Source: Notospermus geniculatus
Taxonomy: Eukaryota; Nemertea; Pilidiophora; Heteronemertea; Lineidae
Direction: 5' to 3'
DNA length: 64,000 nucleotides
NCBI GenBank assembly: GCA_002633025.1
Contig: NMRB01000099.1
Location: 295,145-359,144, forward strand
Notes under the pieces: generated by a model
Seen by the model: only the letters and a program-made list of their open reading frames with translations
The model's database searches: none
Told to the model about the DNA's origin: nothing
Shown here: piece by piece, positions 33,367-48,473 of the stretch
Position numbering within the stretch: the stretch's first letter is position 1
Layout of the letters: each line of letters starts with the position of its first letter
Translations under genes and position numbers: made by a program

Positions 33367-34540
33367 GTCTGCATCCTATGTCATCCAACCACATGCAGGA
33401 TTTAGACTCTTGACTGGAATAGAAGAAGGGTAGACTCTATATGGTGAGTAGGCCCAGGCTTTTATACGTCACAGGAATCATTTGCTAGGCCTAGGTAGGG
33501 GCCTAGGCCTAGAGTAGACTCAACTCAAGACGGCAATACAGTGCAGCGGCATGGCCATGGAGTGCAAGTTTGTCATGCCTTCTTTTTAGTCGGTATCCTT
33601 GATGATGAATTAGGCCCAGGCCTAGGCCCTAGGCCTAGGCCTAGATCTAAAATCTTGGCATCAAGCAAAACAAAAGGCCTCTGGCTATTCTATCTTGAGC
33701 AAACAGGAAACTGAAATGCTTTTGATTTGAAGAATCAGCAGCAGGCCTTGGTTTACTTACCTTGATTGAAGGCTGCTGCTGACTGACAGACACTGACTCA
33801 CTCACTGACAGTTCTTGACTTCTGACTTTCACAGTTCACAAACACTGACTTGACCTGTTTTTCAAGGAGTTTTGGAAATAGTTTGTAGGCCCTAATCGAG
33901 TTTTGTTACTTGAACTGGATCTGATGAAATCAAAATGAGTGTCAATAGTGTACGAACTGAGTTATTAATCAAGGCTTCCCATGCAGAATTGACAGTAACA
34001 GTGTATTGTATGATAAGCCTACCCTGGCTTCCTCATCAACTCGCCGCTAGATGTCGCGGCAGTACTTAGCAAAATATTTGCAGATTGATGTAATCACTAA
34101 TTCATGAACGACGATTATTTTTGCCGATTTAGAGACTCATAATGCCATTTATTTTCTAAATCTGGTAATTAAAGATATTTATATTTATACTCGCACTGCT
34201 GTATGTCGGTAATAATGCAATCGATGAGAAGTAAATTGAGGATGAGGATGAATATACTACATCGTTTGCATAATATCACATTTCCACAATAATCTGATGA
34301 CATGGATGATGTGTCTTCCTGCATGTCCTGTGAAAATGACTTGATAATTCCTCAACAAACGCGAAGTTATTGACCATCCCTCGGCTTTCAAGTAATGATT
34401 TAATGATAAATGTAGAAATATATTTGTTGCTGGTACTTTATTGGTTGTTGGTTTCCAAAATATTGCTCATTTTACCAAGACTTTTTATCTCCTCCTGCGT
34501 CCTGGGCCTGCATGCCTAGCCTAGCATGCCTAGCTACACA

Positions 34541-34582
34541 TGCTACACACACACACAGCACACACACACACACACACACACA
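34541..34582. repeat. CA dinucleotide microsatellite
   Basis: About 40 bases of ACACAC with a single AGC interruption. Confidence 0.95.
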
Positions 34583-34656
34583 GTAGGCCTACAGTACAGT
34601 GCAGTGTCACAAAGAAGACATCACAAACACAATCATGGAAACACCTGTATATGGCA

Positions 34657-35550
34657 ATAGACGGTTTCGAGGAAAATGGCCGCCGCTCGAAAAAGCCACA
34701 ACAAACCGAGAGCCAACTGGCTTATGGCTGGAGACATGTTGAAAATGTCGAAATCCCGCCTAAAAATCCCTTGCCGCGCATTCCAAGAGCTACCACAGAG
34801 ATGCTCTAGTTCACATGTAACATACTCAACCATAAAAAATAGAAAAAAAATTCGGGCTTTCTTTAAATCGATGACTTTGAGATGGGATCGACCCACGCTG
34901 CCGTCTATTTTTACACTTGACGGGGTCATGGGGGTCAAGGTCGTGGGATTAAAATGCGCCCTCTTTTAGTGAAATGTAGAATTATGCTCATCCTCGGTTC
35001 CAATACCGTGAAAAATTAATTCGCAGACCATAAAACACTAGGAGCACTTCGGTTATTTTCATCATGGACTTTGGTAGATATTAATATTTTGTGAGTAATA
35101 TGATGAAATATTCGATTGGGAGTTGATTTCACATTTTTCATATTCAAATTTTATTATTAATATGGCTCGTATTCGTGGTCATGGTGGTTGTTGGTCTGTG
35201 GGACATCAAGTCCTGGAAACGAGGTTGAAAAAAATAGTTGATATTTCCGCCATTAGGTGTCGCGCGTGCCGATTCTATTGTGCGCCATGTAAACAAACTT
35301 CATGTCGAACACGTGCGTGAATGAGGAATATTTTCATCGATCTACCACAAAGTCCGGAATTTTGTTCGTTTTCATGTAATTGAGGATGTTGCCTATGATA
35401 TATGACACACACTGGTAGCTCTTGGAATGCTGGCAAGGTATTTTTAGGCAAAATTTCGACGTTTTAAAAATTTCTCCAGCCAAAAGTCACTTGGCTGTCG
35501 GTTTGTTGTGGCTTTTTCGAGTGGCGGCCATTTTCCTCGAAACCGTCTAT
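34657..35550. mobile_element. 894-base foldback element with about 140-base inverted repeats
   Basis: The left end ATAGACGGTTTCGAGGAAAA continues TGGCCGCCGCTCGAAAAAGCC; the right end mirrors it with GGCTTTTTCGAGTGGCGGCC and ATTTTCCTCGAAACCGTCTAT. Similarity between arms continues inward through AACAAACCGAGAGCCAACTGG and ATTCCAAGAGCTACCA (mirrored near 35415-35510). The central 600 bases hold no transposase. The arms contain CpG-rich GGCGGCCATTTT words. Confidence 0.8.
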
Positions 35551-35568
35551 AGGGCTGAAGTTTAGAAT

Positions 35569-35678
35569 CCCGATCGGAAGTGACGTTAGGCCTACTCCAT
35601 GGCACACATGGAAATCCTAATGCGGCTTATTCCGTCAATGGATGACCTTTTTTTGGCACTGATCGGGGATTCTAAACT
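35569..35678. mobile_element. Small inverted-repeat element
   Basis: AGTTTAGAATCCCGATCGG on the left is mirrored by CTGATCGGGGATTCTAAACT on the right, 110 bases in all. Confidence 0.65.
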
Positions 35679-35998
35679 CGTTCCGGCAATAGGCCTACAC
35701 ACACGTAGGGGCTTATGTATAGGCTAGTCGAAATTAAGTACGACGAGTACTAGGCCTAATAACTAAAGTTATGTCATCGTATGAAATGAATCGTGACGAA
35801 TTACAATCAATGTAGGCCAGCCTAGCTCAGCTACGGCATGACGGTAGGCCTACCTTGGCTTGTAGGAATAGGGCTGAGTCTCTGTAGCAGGCCTAAATTT
35901 ATAGGCTAGGGCTATGTTGTGACATTTGTGTTTCTTGTTGCTGCATTTCCATTTTTGGGGTTCGTTTCCTTTTTTATAGCTTGCACTAAAAAGATAAA

Positions 35999-38900
35999 AT
36001 GGAATCAGGTGAGAGCCTTGATCCTGCTATTAGAATGAGAATGTGGAGGGTTTTTTTATCTCAAAAGAAACTTTGGTCAAGGTTTTCATCACACCAACAT
36101 GCACTGATGACATTGCCAAATGGGTCTTCTCTTACTACTCTTAGTATTAAAAGTATTTTTTGTTTCCTCACTATTCACATCCCCACAAAGCCACAAGGTC
36201 CTGGAAAGGGGTTTCTCCACACAAAAGAGAGCAATAGGCACTATTTCATGATAACGTCGTTGAGAGAGTTTGCAGGTCTTGCTTTCAACCTTTCTTTGTT
36301 CACCCAACCTTGATGTGACTCTTTGAAATGAACTCATGCAGAGCAAGGTTTTGTAAATTAATTCACATTTGGTGTAATAAAAGTACATGTAGTATGCAGC
36401 CATGTCATTTGTCGTACATAAGTCGGTGTTACTTCCAGAATCTGACACTGACGCTGATACCAAGATGTCAGGGTCTCTTATCAAGGATCATGATGCCAGC
36501 GTATCATTCAAAGTCCCCCTGGTGGAGGATGAGACACACTCATTGAGATTCTGGAGCAGGTAAAGAGTAGGGTTTTCAGATTAAGAAAAGTTCTGTCTTA
36601 CAGCATTGATCTGTGAAAGCACTGAGAAATTATCCCCTTTAAATATGAGCGAGTATATCTTGTCACCAAAGTTATACATCACAGACTGACAAAAACTCCA
36701 AAGTTTCATTTGTAATTCTCAAAAATCTCAGAAGCAGGTTGGCTCTCACAAGTCTCTTTGTATTTCAGATTTGAGCGACGATTATGGATGGGTGTCCTCC
36801 TATTTGGTTGTTCATCCTGCTACGCCTGCCGGACAGTCTTACCGTTATGTATCGTAGCTATCAGCAAAGAGGTTGGGTGGAGTAAATCACAATCGGTATG
36901 TCATTGTTAAACAGAAAGGTGACTTCAGTCCTTGACAACACGTACCATGTTTTTGCCAACTTGGTGCATGTTGTTACATTTGGCTTAGTCACTATATTAC
37001 TGCATGAGTACCGTACATGGCTATGACGGCACTTGCCTGTACCTTGATGGTCATTTTTATTTGGCCTTCAATTGTTAGCATAGGTTGCTAGCCTAGCCAT
37101 ACCGTAACATTGGAGGAGAAACAGTTGGCATGTATAGGGTATCAGAAGTGAATTTGCAACTCTTTACACCATCGCTTGCCCAGAGGTCCAAGGGGAGACA
37201 AACTTGTGTCATTGTGTGGAAGGACCTCAGTCAGCAGTCGACACGTTAGACCAGTGGACGAGACTTTTGAATGACTGGTTTAATAACAAACTATCATCAT
37301 TTTTTCTTCTCCAGGGCACTGTTCTCTCCGTTTTCTTCTGGGGTTATTGCATGACACAACTCATTGGTGGTCGGCTCAGCGACAAAATTGGTGGCGATAA
37401 AGTCATGACATTTGCAGCTGTAGGCTGGGCGATGTTGACGTTACTGACGCCAATTCTGCCTTTTGTGATTGGCGGTGGATCCATTCTCTTCGTGAGATGG
37501 CCTTGACAAGAATGCTGATTGGTGTGTGCCAAGGTACGTTACAGACCAGAATTGAGATTGGGCCTGGAGATTATAGTGATGATCAAGTTTTGGCTGTGGT
37601 GGCAACTCAACACAACTCATGAACTGAACTTTTTACAACTTTGACCGTGGTGAATTTCCAACTGAGGAGAGCTCTTGTTCTGTGTCGTGTCTTGATTTTT
37701 ATTACCCTGAATTTTTCAGGTGTTCACTACCCAGGAGTCACAAGTCTTGTGTCTAGAAACGTATCAGAGAAGGAGAGAACATTCACATATAGTTTTGTAT
37801 GCACGGGATCAAATATGGGGTGAGTGTTCGTTATTGCATAAATACCGAAATCTTTCATTCATATCCACCTTCAGTAGTGTCAGGTGATTGATTTCAACCT
37901 GTACAGGGAAGGAAATGGGGTAATGGGGAGATTAGACACCCCAAAATCCTAGGTTATGTTAATATCAAGGGCCTTTTGCCTTGCTGCAGTTGTTCATTAC
38001 TCACTATGATGGAGCCTCAAGGCTAGCTTTCAATGGGTGAGTGTCAACTTGTAAGTGAAAACTCTCACGTGGATAGATGCCTTTAGTTTTGCTCTGTCCA
38101 ATGTTCCAGTTTGAACCCTGAAGAATGCTCAATCCATCTTTTTTGCAGGACTTTGGTATGTGGGAGTCTGGGATCCTTGATATTGGAAACGTACGGGTGG
38201 AAGGCTACATTTGCTGTTGTTGGTAAGTACTGGTTTATAGTATGGCCAGCATCACTGTGTACAGGCCCTCTTCTTGCAGCGTGTTAACATTCTAGTCTTA
38301 CACCTTTTTTCTTTTCAGGTGGTTTATCAATATCTTGGTGTTTGCTGATGCAGTTTTACATGGTCAAAAGACAGGATAAGCGGCGGTTTGTGCGAATACA
38401 GGTGTCGGAGAAAAAGGAGGATCCGGAAATGGAAACAAAGGTTAAAGAATCGTCAGTTCCTTGGTGTCTGCTGTTTAAAAAACCTGCTTTTTGGTGAGTT
38501 TTTCGCAATATATCACTGCCTAAACATGTACTGCTGCCTAGCAATGGTACCACTGCCTATCGCAGGTACCACTACCTATCCCTGGTATGAATATCTGACA
38601 CTACCTGTCACAGTGCCACTGCCAATCACAGGGACCTCTGCCTATCGCTGGTACCACTATCTACCACTGTAAGTTCTTGTTTTAACCATGATAACTTTTT
38701 CTTATAGGTCCATCATCTTTGGTCACATGACAGAAACTAACGCCTTTTTCGTCTTGCTGTCCTGGTTACCAACATACTTTCACGATAATTTTCCTGGGGC
38801 CAAGGTAAGGATAACCATCTTTTTGACTCCCTACATACAGAACTCCATCCAGTTAGTTTCTTACAATCAGCATCGCATCTTAAATGAACTGCTGCTGATG

Positions 38901-41900
38901 AAGTTGTTATCCATTCACAATGGGGCCAGAAATGCAACCTCAGTTTAAAAGTACCTGGTAATTCATTTGCATGCCGGGCAGGAGCTTTAAGTTAATTAAT
39001 ATACTGGTAGGGATTACAGCTGAGGCACACTATTCTATTTACTTTTCAGGGTTGGGTATTCAATGTCGTTCCATGGTTGGTCAGTATACCTAGTTCTATA
39101 TTTAGTGGATGGCTAGCTGATTATTTAATTGCAAGAGGTAAGTAAGACAGGTTAGTGTGTGGTCATGAATCGGGGGGGGGGGGGGAGCTTGTGTTGTTTG
39201 TTTTTGGGACCCTTCTATTGAAAAACTTACGGAAAAACTGAAATCAATAGACGATATCATTCCAAAAGAGCGCAGCACCTGACGGGTAACTACAGCATCA
39301 CGACGTCCCGTACTCATTCCATGACATCTTGACTTGAGACGACGTCATGATCGCTGAAACAAGTGGAGGTTTTTCGAGTGGCGTCATGGCGTTCAGAATG
39401 GGGCACGGGACGTCGTGACGCTGAAGGCCTAGCTAGCTACCCGTCAGGTGCTGCACTCTATTGGAGTGATAGAATCTATTCAAGGGCCAGTAAAACAAGC
39501 AACACAAAGCCTATCGTTCGTAAACAATGCCAGGAAAACTAATGCCAGATGGGTCTTATCTTTCAGACCATGGCTCTTGGTGGCTTAACCGTGGTCATGA
39601 TCTCTATTAGCTATGTCACTGATTATTATCTCGCCATATTTCTCGCGAGTTTGGCTTTGAGCTCCACTTCCATTCATATCAGCGGTATCCTGGTCAACCC
39701 CCAAGATATCTGTCCTGACCATGCTGGTTCGGTGTTTGGTAAGTGGCCTTAGTTTCCTGTTTGCTTTGGTGCAGTCTTGGTTGATGGCATTCCATTGTAT
39801 TGACTTCCATGTCAGCTATTCCACTTGTATATACATGTATGCCAATCGCCTCTGATCATGAATGAAAATGCTTGTTTGAGATGCAAAGCCTGCCATGTAA
39901 TATGCCCTAAACCATCAGGCCTGAACTGCAACACCATATCTTTCCTCACGTATAATAATGAATGCATTCAACTTCCACTCACTGAGCCCTGAAGCATACC
40001 TCAGGACAGAATACCCCTCCCCACTCCATAGCTGGCTTGTTGCTCTTATTTCTGTCTCTCTCTGGCATTAGTTTTCCTGTATGTCTAACAAATTACTTTA
40101 GCTAATAGCGCATGTAAAAGTTCATTCCATCTCTATGAGGTCACATCACAGACCTGCACTTCTCAAGCTGCTCTTGGTGACACATGTAGAAATTCGTGTC
40201 TGTCAGATTGGAAATTTGTGTCTGTGAGATTAGAAATTGTGTTTGTGAGTCGTGTCACAGACAAACAACTCACAGAGATGAAGTTACGCACATAGGTTTT
40301 CACAGACATGGCTCCAGAGATTCCATATCTGTGTCACTAGCTTTCACTATGATTAGATTTGTATGAAAAATGACTTGAATGACATGACTCACTTTCAGTG
40401 CCATTGAGAATTTACTATTTTGTGTTCTGTTTACAGGTCTTATGAACACTGCCGGTGCTATCCCAGGTAATTTGTTTTTGGGACCCTTCTATTGAAAAAC
40501 TTACGGAAAAACTGAAATCAGTAGACGATATCACTCCAAAAGAGCGCAGCACCTGACGGGTAACTACAGCATCACGACGTCCCGTACTCATTCCATGACA
40601 TCTTGACTTGAGACGACGTCATGATCGCTGAAACAAGTGGAGGTTTTTCGAGTGACGTCATGGCGTTCAGAATGGGGCACGGGACGTCGTGACGCTGAAG
40701 GCCTAGCTAGCTACCCGTCAGGTGCTGCACTCTATTGGAGTGATAGAGTCTATTCAAGGGTCAGTAAACCGAGCAACACAAAGCCTACCTTTCGTAAACA
40801 ATGTCAGGAAAACTAATGCCAGATGGGTCTTATCTTTCAGACCATGGCTCTTGGTGGCTTGACCTTGGTCATGATCTCTATTAGCTATGTCACTGATTAT
40901 TATCTCGCCATATTTCTCGCGAGTTTGGCTTTGAGCTCCACTTCCATTCATATCAGCGGTATCCTGGTCAACCCCCAAGATATCTGTCCTGACCATGCTG
41001 GCTCGGTGTTTGGTAAGTGGCCTTAGTTTCCTGTTTGCTTTGGTGCAGTCTTGGTTGATGGCATTCCATTGTATTGACTTCCATGTCAGCTATTCCACTT
41101 GTATATATTCCCATCGCCTCTGATCATGAATGAAAATGCTTGTTTGAGATGCAAAGCCGGCCATGTAATATGCCCTAACCATCAGGCCTGAACTACAACT
41201 CCTGATCTTTCCTCACGAAGAATAATGAATGCACTCGACTTCCACTCACTGAGCCCTGAAGCATACCTCAGGACAGAATATCCCTCCCCACTCCATAGCT
41301 GGCTTGTTGCTCTTATTTCTGTCTCTCTCTGGCATTAGTTTTCCTGTATGTCTAACAATATACTTTAGCTAATAGCGCATGTAAAAATTCATTCCATCTC
41401 TATGAGGTCACATCACAGACCTGCACTCCTCAAGCTGCTCTTGGTGACACATGTAGAAATTCGTGTCTGTCAGATTGGAAATTTGTGTCTGTGAGATTAG
41501 AAATTGTGTTTGTGAGTCGTGTCACAGACAAACAACTCACAGAGATGAAGTTACGCACATAGGTTTTCACAGACATGGCTCCAGAGATTCCATATCTGTG
41601 TCACTAGCTTTCACTACGATTAGATTTGTATGAAAAATGACTTGAATGACATGACTCACTTTCAGTGCCATTGAGAATTTACTATTTTGTGTTCTGTTTA
41701 CAGGTCTTATGAACACTGCCGGTGCTATCCCAGGTAGGTAGACAGATTATTCCACTTGGCCTGTCATCATTTTCTTTTCCGTTGATACATCATTTGATCC
41801 CCTTCATGTGTATGTTTCAGGGTTTGTTGGTGTCTACGTCGCGGGTCATATTCTCGAAGCAACCAAGAGTTGGAGTGCTGTGTTCAACATGACTGCTGTC

Positions 41901-41960
41901 GTCACATTCATGGGGTGGATTGTTTTCATGATATTTGGGACGGGGAAGAAGATCGTGTGA
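35999..41960 (+). CDS. SLC17A9: Vesicular nucleotide transporter (solute carrier family 17 member 9)
   Basis: Exons: 35999-36008, 36439-36559, 36769-36895, 37315-37533, 37720-37819, 38149-38222, 38319-38493, 38708-38804, 39050-39137, then 39567-39738 or 40841-41012, 40437-40466 or 41704-41733, and 41821-41960. A tiny first coding exon (MES) joins an acidic start (ESDTDADTK); an alternative start is the ATG at 36402. Family segments include YACRTVLPLC (TM1 Arg), LSVFFWGYCMTQLIGGRLSD, GVHYPGVTSLVS, FVLLSWLPTYF, GWVFNVVPWLVSIPSSIFSG and VNPQDICPDHAGSVFG-LMNTAGAIPG, all close to vertebrate SLC17A9, a 12-helix MFS carrier loading ATP into secretory vesicles. Oddities: an extra AG at 37495-37496 shifts the frame (VMALTRMLIGVCQ continues 2 bases out); the short exon expected between 39137 and 39567 is not found; the next two exons are duplicated. 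Assembly error is possible for each. Confidence 0.9.
38531..38668. repeat. Degenerate GGTACCACTGCCTATCG repeat
   Basis: About six loose units of GGTACCACT(G/A)CCTATC lie in the SLC17A9 intron after 38493. Confidence 0.75.
39197..40469 (+). repeat. Tandem duplication, unit A (with SLC17A9 exons)
   Basis: Starts TTTGTTTTTGGGACCCTTCT and ends CCGGTGCTATCCCAGGTA. It contains a MITE, a 172-base exon (39567-39738) and a 30-base exon (40437-40466). It is nearly identical to unit B (40471-41736), with scattered substitutions and small indels, so the event is recent or an assembly duplicate. Unit A begins just after a run of G near 39171-39185. Confidence 0.92.
39245..39481 (+). mobile_element. 237-base MITE, copy 1
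   Basis: Inverted ends CAATAGACGATATCATTCC and GGAGTGATAGAATCTATT, with inner arms GAGCGCAGCACCTGACGGGT and TACCCGTCAGGTGCTGCACTC. The core is rich in GACGTC and CGTCATGACG words (ACGACGTCCCGT, GACGACGTCATGATC, GGGACGTCGTGACGC). Copies of the same length lie at 40519-40755 and, inverted, at 55447-55683. Confidence 0.88.
40471..41736 (+). repeat. Tandem duplication, unit B (with SLC17A9 exons)
   Basis: Head-to-tail copy of unit A holding its own MITE (40519-40755) and exons 40841-41012 and 41704-41733. The only change seen in the 172-base exon's protein is Val to Leu in GGLT(V/L)VMISI. Splice sites are intact in both units. Confidence 0.92.
40519..40755 (+). mobile_element. 237-base MITE, copy 2
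   Basis: Copy carried along by the tandem duplication in SLC17A9. It has the same ends and core as copy 1, with a handful of substitutions (for example GTGGCGTC to GTGACGTC). Confidence 0.88.
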
Positions 41961-44100
41961 GGAGACGTTGAGAGGACTAAGGTGCCAGATCGTGAAGTCT
42001 TTCAATGTGATGCAGTCTCTTATTCTTGTGGTGGATCTTAGCTCAAGATGGAATCGTTGAATCCCCAATAGGGAAGGGTGCATGTTCCAGTGGTTGAGTT
42101 GGTCTGACATGTGGAGGCCTACCGGTAATTGGGTTAGGTTCTGAGCAATCTATTTCATGATCAGTATGAAGTATGGAGTTTGTGCTGAGGAGATACACGT
42201 AAATGGTGACTTTTAAAGATTTCTCGTTTCACAAATTTCTCCACAACTGATGCTTTCTGCTCCAGGTGCTGTATGTCATTGCAGTCCAGTTGTTGTGAAG
42301 TTCTCTGGTTATTCATGTTACTGGCTATCTTTATGCTAAGGCTGCACTGCACTGCGACATATCACCTCAGCTCTTCACATTTTGCCATGCGTCACTTCAC
42401 ATTTCCGTTGAAAGGGCAATGAGTGGGAAATGGCAGGGTGGTATAGGGGCAAACTTGGAACGGAGGGAAGGGAAATGCACTTTGTAATTGTGAATTTCAA
42501 CAGAGGGGAGTATTGGTGGTGCATGACATTGAGTGGCAGACTCTTGTCCTTTGGGTCTGCGTTCAACATTCTTGGCTCAGCACTTGATAAGCCATTGCTT
42601 CATGGATATTCCAGTATTCTACACTAATCATGTTGTTTTGTTGAGGGATTATCTGTAATTTTCACTTTTTTGCTAAATTCTGAACGTTTATATTTTACGA
42701 AGACGTCCGTCATCTTGTTATGATCTTGAGGGATTGTAATTGAATAACATAATAGAATTTAACAATCATACTTTGTATTTGGATCGTTGCCTTTTACGTA
42801 TATGGACATCTCTTGTGATCAGGGAAATCGTGTCACCTGTGACATAGATCCGAACGCAGTCTTATTGAAGCGCTCCCTACTTTTGCTAGCTACATGTACT
42901 TCAAATTGAGTTTGAAGTAAGAACTGAACCTCGACCTAGGTTTTATACTTCAATGCCACAACCTCGACTAGGTTTTATACCGTACTTCAATGCCACAAGA
43001 CAATGGAAAGAAACATTTGTGGTAAATTCAGAAAAACATTTATTGTAGCAGTAATTTGTCAGTATCAACACTACATAATATTGTCAGACAGCACAAAAAT
43101 GATGACAGCTCTGAAGTAAATTAAACTGTTCCAAGCACGATTGTGGCCTGTTGTCACTAAAATGTTGACCATTTCTTGTCCAGTCTTCAAATCTATGTAC
43201 ACTGCAGAATTGTCCATAGTCCTTGTCTATTTCATTGCTTGCAGGACTGAACACGGTGTAACTGTCTATGGAAATAGTGGAACTGTTTAGTGGGTTTCGA
43301 CCTTTATGTGGAGAGAGATTTCTGGCGAGCACAAAGCACTGAGAACAATCTGATGGGAATCATGAAATGTTTTATTGTTCTCACCGAATACATGAACTCT
43401 ACATGTATTCAGAGTCTAACATTCTGTTTCACTCATGAAAGGTACATGTATAGAAATCCTGAATGGGAGTCCAGTCATGTAACTAAAATGCCACATGTTG
43501 GTGTGTACCCCAATTGTTAGATGGTGCTGAGGTGTATTTCAGCATACAGCGTAGAATCCAATACAGCCTCAAATGTACAGGTGCAGGCATGACTGAAAAT
43601 CTTGGTCAAAATGGCCAATAAAGAACTACATGCAAATTGTAATAGTGCATAATAATAGAGTGTGTACAAAATAGAACTTATGATATCAAATAATGCAATG
43701 TGTAGAAATCTGCTGAAAAAATCTTTTGAAGCATACACACACTGAGCAAATCAAAACATCCAGCGATGAATTTGAGTCTTTATTCAAAGGTATTCACCTC
43801 AAAATGGACGAAAAACAGACCACACAATCCTGATGATTTTAGAGCCCACCTGGGTGTTATTCATTGAAAACAGCCCAGTGAACTCTGAAAACAGTTATCA
43901 GCAGACCACGTGTGATTCTGCCTTTAGTTCATTTCATGGAGAATACTTGTAGCACAATCAGGAAAAAAACTAAAATTCTCCAGTTTCCCAAAAAATGGCA
44001 ATAACTTTCTGTCTGTAGGCAGAATCAGCTAACCGTTCTAACACTACTTTTCCATTTGATAAACTCCTCCAAACTTAAACATCCACACATAGTCTGATTC
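41961..44100. other. Convergent 3' region of SLC17A9 and LRRC40
   Basis: No coding exon. It should hold the 3' UTRs of both genes. A 34-base direct repeat (CCTCGAC(C)TAGGTTTTATAC, then CTTCAATGCCACA) lies at 42930-42992. 42885-42945 carries an inverted copy of a word also present in ROCO introns (8742-8812 and 20657-20725). No canonical AATAAA lies close behind the SLC17A9 stop; the first clear plus-strand one is near 43617. Confidence 0.5.
43779..43784 (-). promoter_or_regulatory. Candidate polyadenylation signal of LRRC40
   Basis: Minus-strand AATAAA about 320 bases beyond the LRRC40 stop codon. Confidence 0.5.
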
Positions 44101-48120
<4,020 letters not shown>

Positions 48121-48473
48121 GGTTTTGTCAAGATAACCAAAAGTAACGAGTGATTATGTGACTTTGTGCCGAAAAACTGCAGTTATTTGGAAATTTTTGA
48201 GGAAAAAATGTGTCAGAAAAAAGTGGGGCACAGGATATTCACGCCTCCTCCTACCGGCTCGAAGTGAAGAGCGTACCCGCCGTCAGCTGCTGCCGCCTAT
48301 TGTTTGAATGGAGAAGTATCCTGTGCCTGGGACGAGGTTGATTTTAGTCTGCAAAAATCCGAGAAATTTGCCCCGATTCCTCACTTTTCTAGGCCCTGGC
48401 AAGCTGTGCAGACGTCGAATTTTGCTGACAAGTGGTCCTCAAGTATTCTCTTATCGAGAAGAATTGGTTCATC
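48121..48473. promoter_or_regulatory. Bidirectional promoter between LRRC40 and UROD
   Basis: Only 353 bases separate the two start codons, which point away from each other. The centre is GC-rich (GCCTCCTCCTACCGGCTCGAAG and GTACCCGCCGTCAGCTGCTG, given here as two adjacent words). No TATA box stands out. A shared promoter is the simplest reading. Confidence 0.65.

Larger units (their letters stand above)
33367..35998. other. Intergenic stretch between divergent ZYG11B and SLC17A9
   Basis: No gene was recognised. 33,430-33,660 is dense in TAGGCCTA-type palindromes. A CA dinucleotide run lies at 34541-34582, a large inverted-repeat element at 34657-35550 and a smaller one at 35569-35678. The promoters of ZYG11B (minus) and SLC17A9 (plus) should lie near the two ends; I see no TATA box I would trust. 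Confidence 0.5.

Noticed and set aside
36402-36438. SLC17A9 start at the ATG in GCAGCCATGT
   Set aside because: The frame is open and possible, but the ATG at 35999 with a GTGAGA donor joined to the acceptor at 36438 gives a smoother acidic start; kept only as an alternative.
40437-41012. Inclusion of both duplicated SLC17A9 exon pairs in one protein
   Set aside because: Phase conflict between the 30-base exon of unit A and the 172-base exon of unit B gives an early stop.
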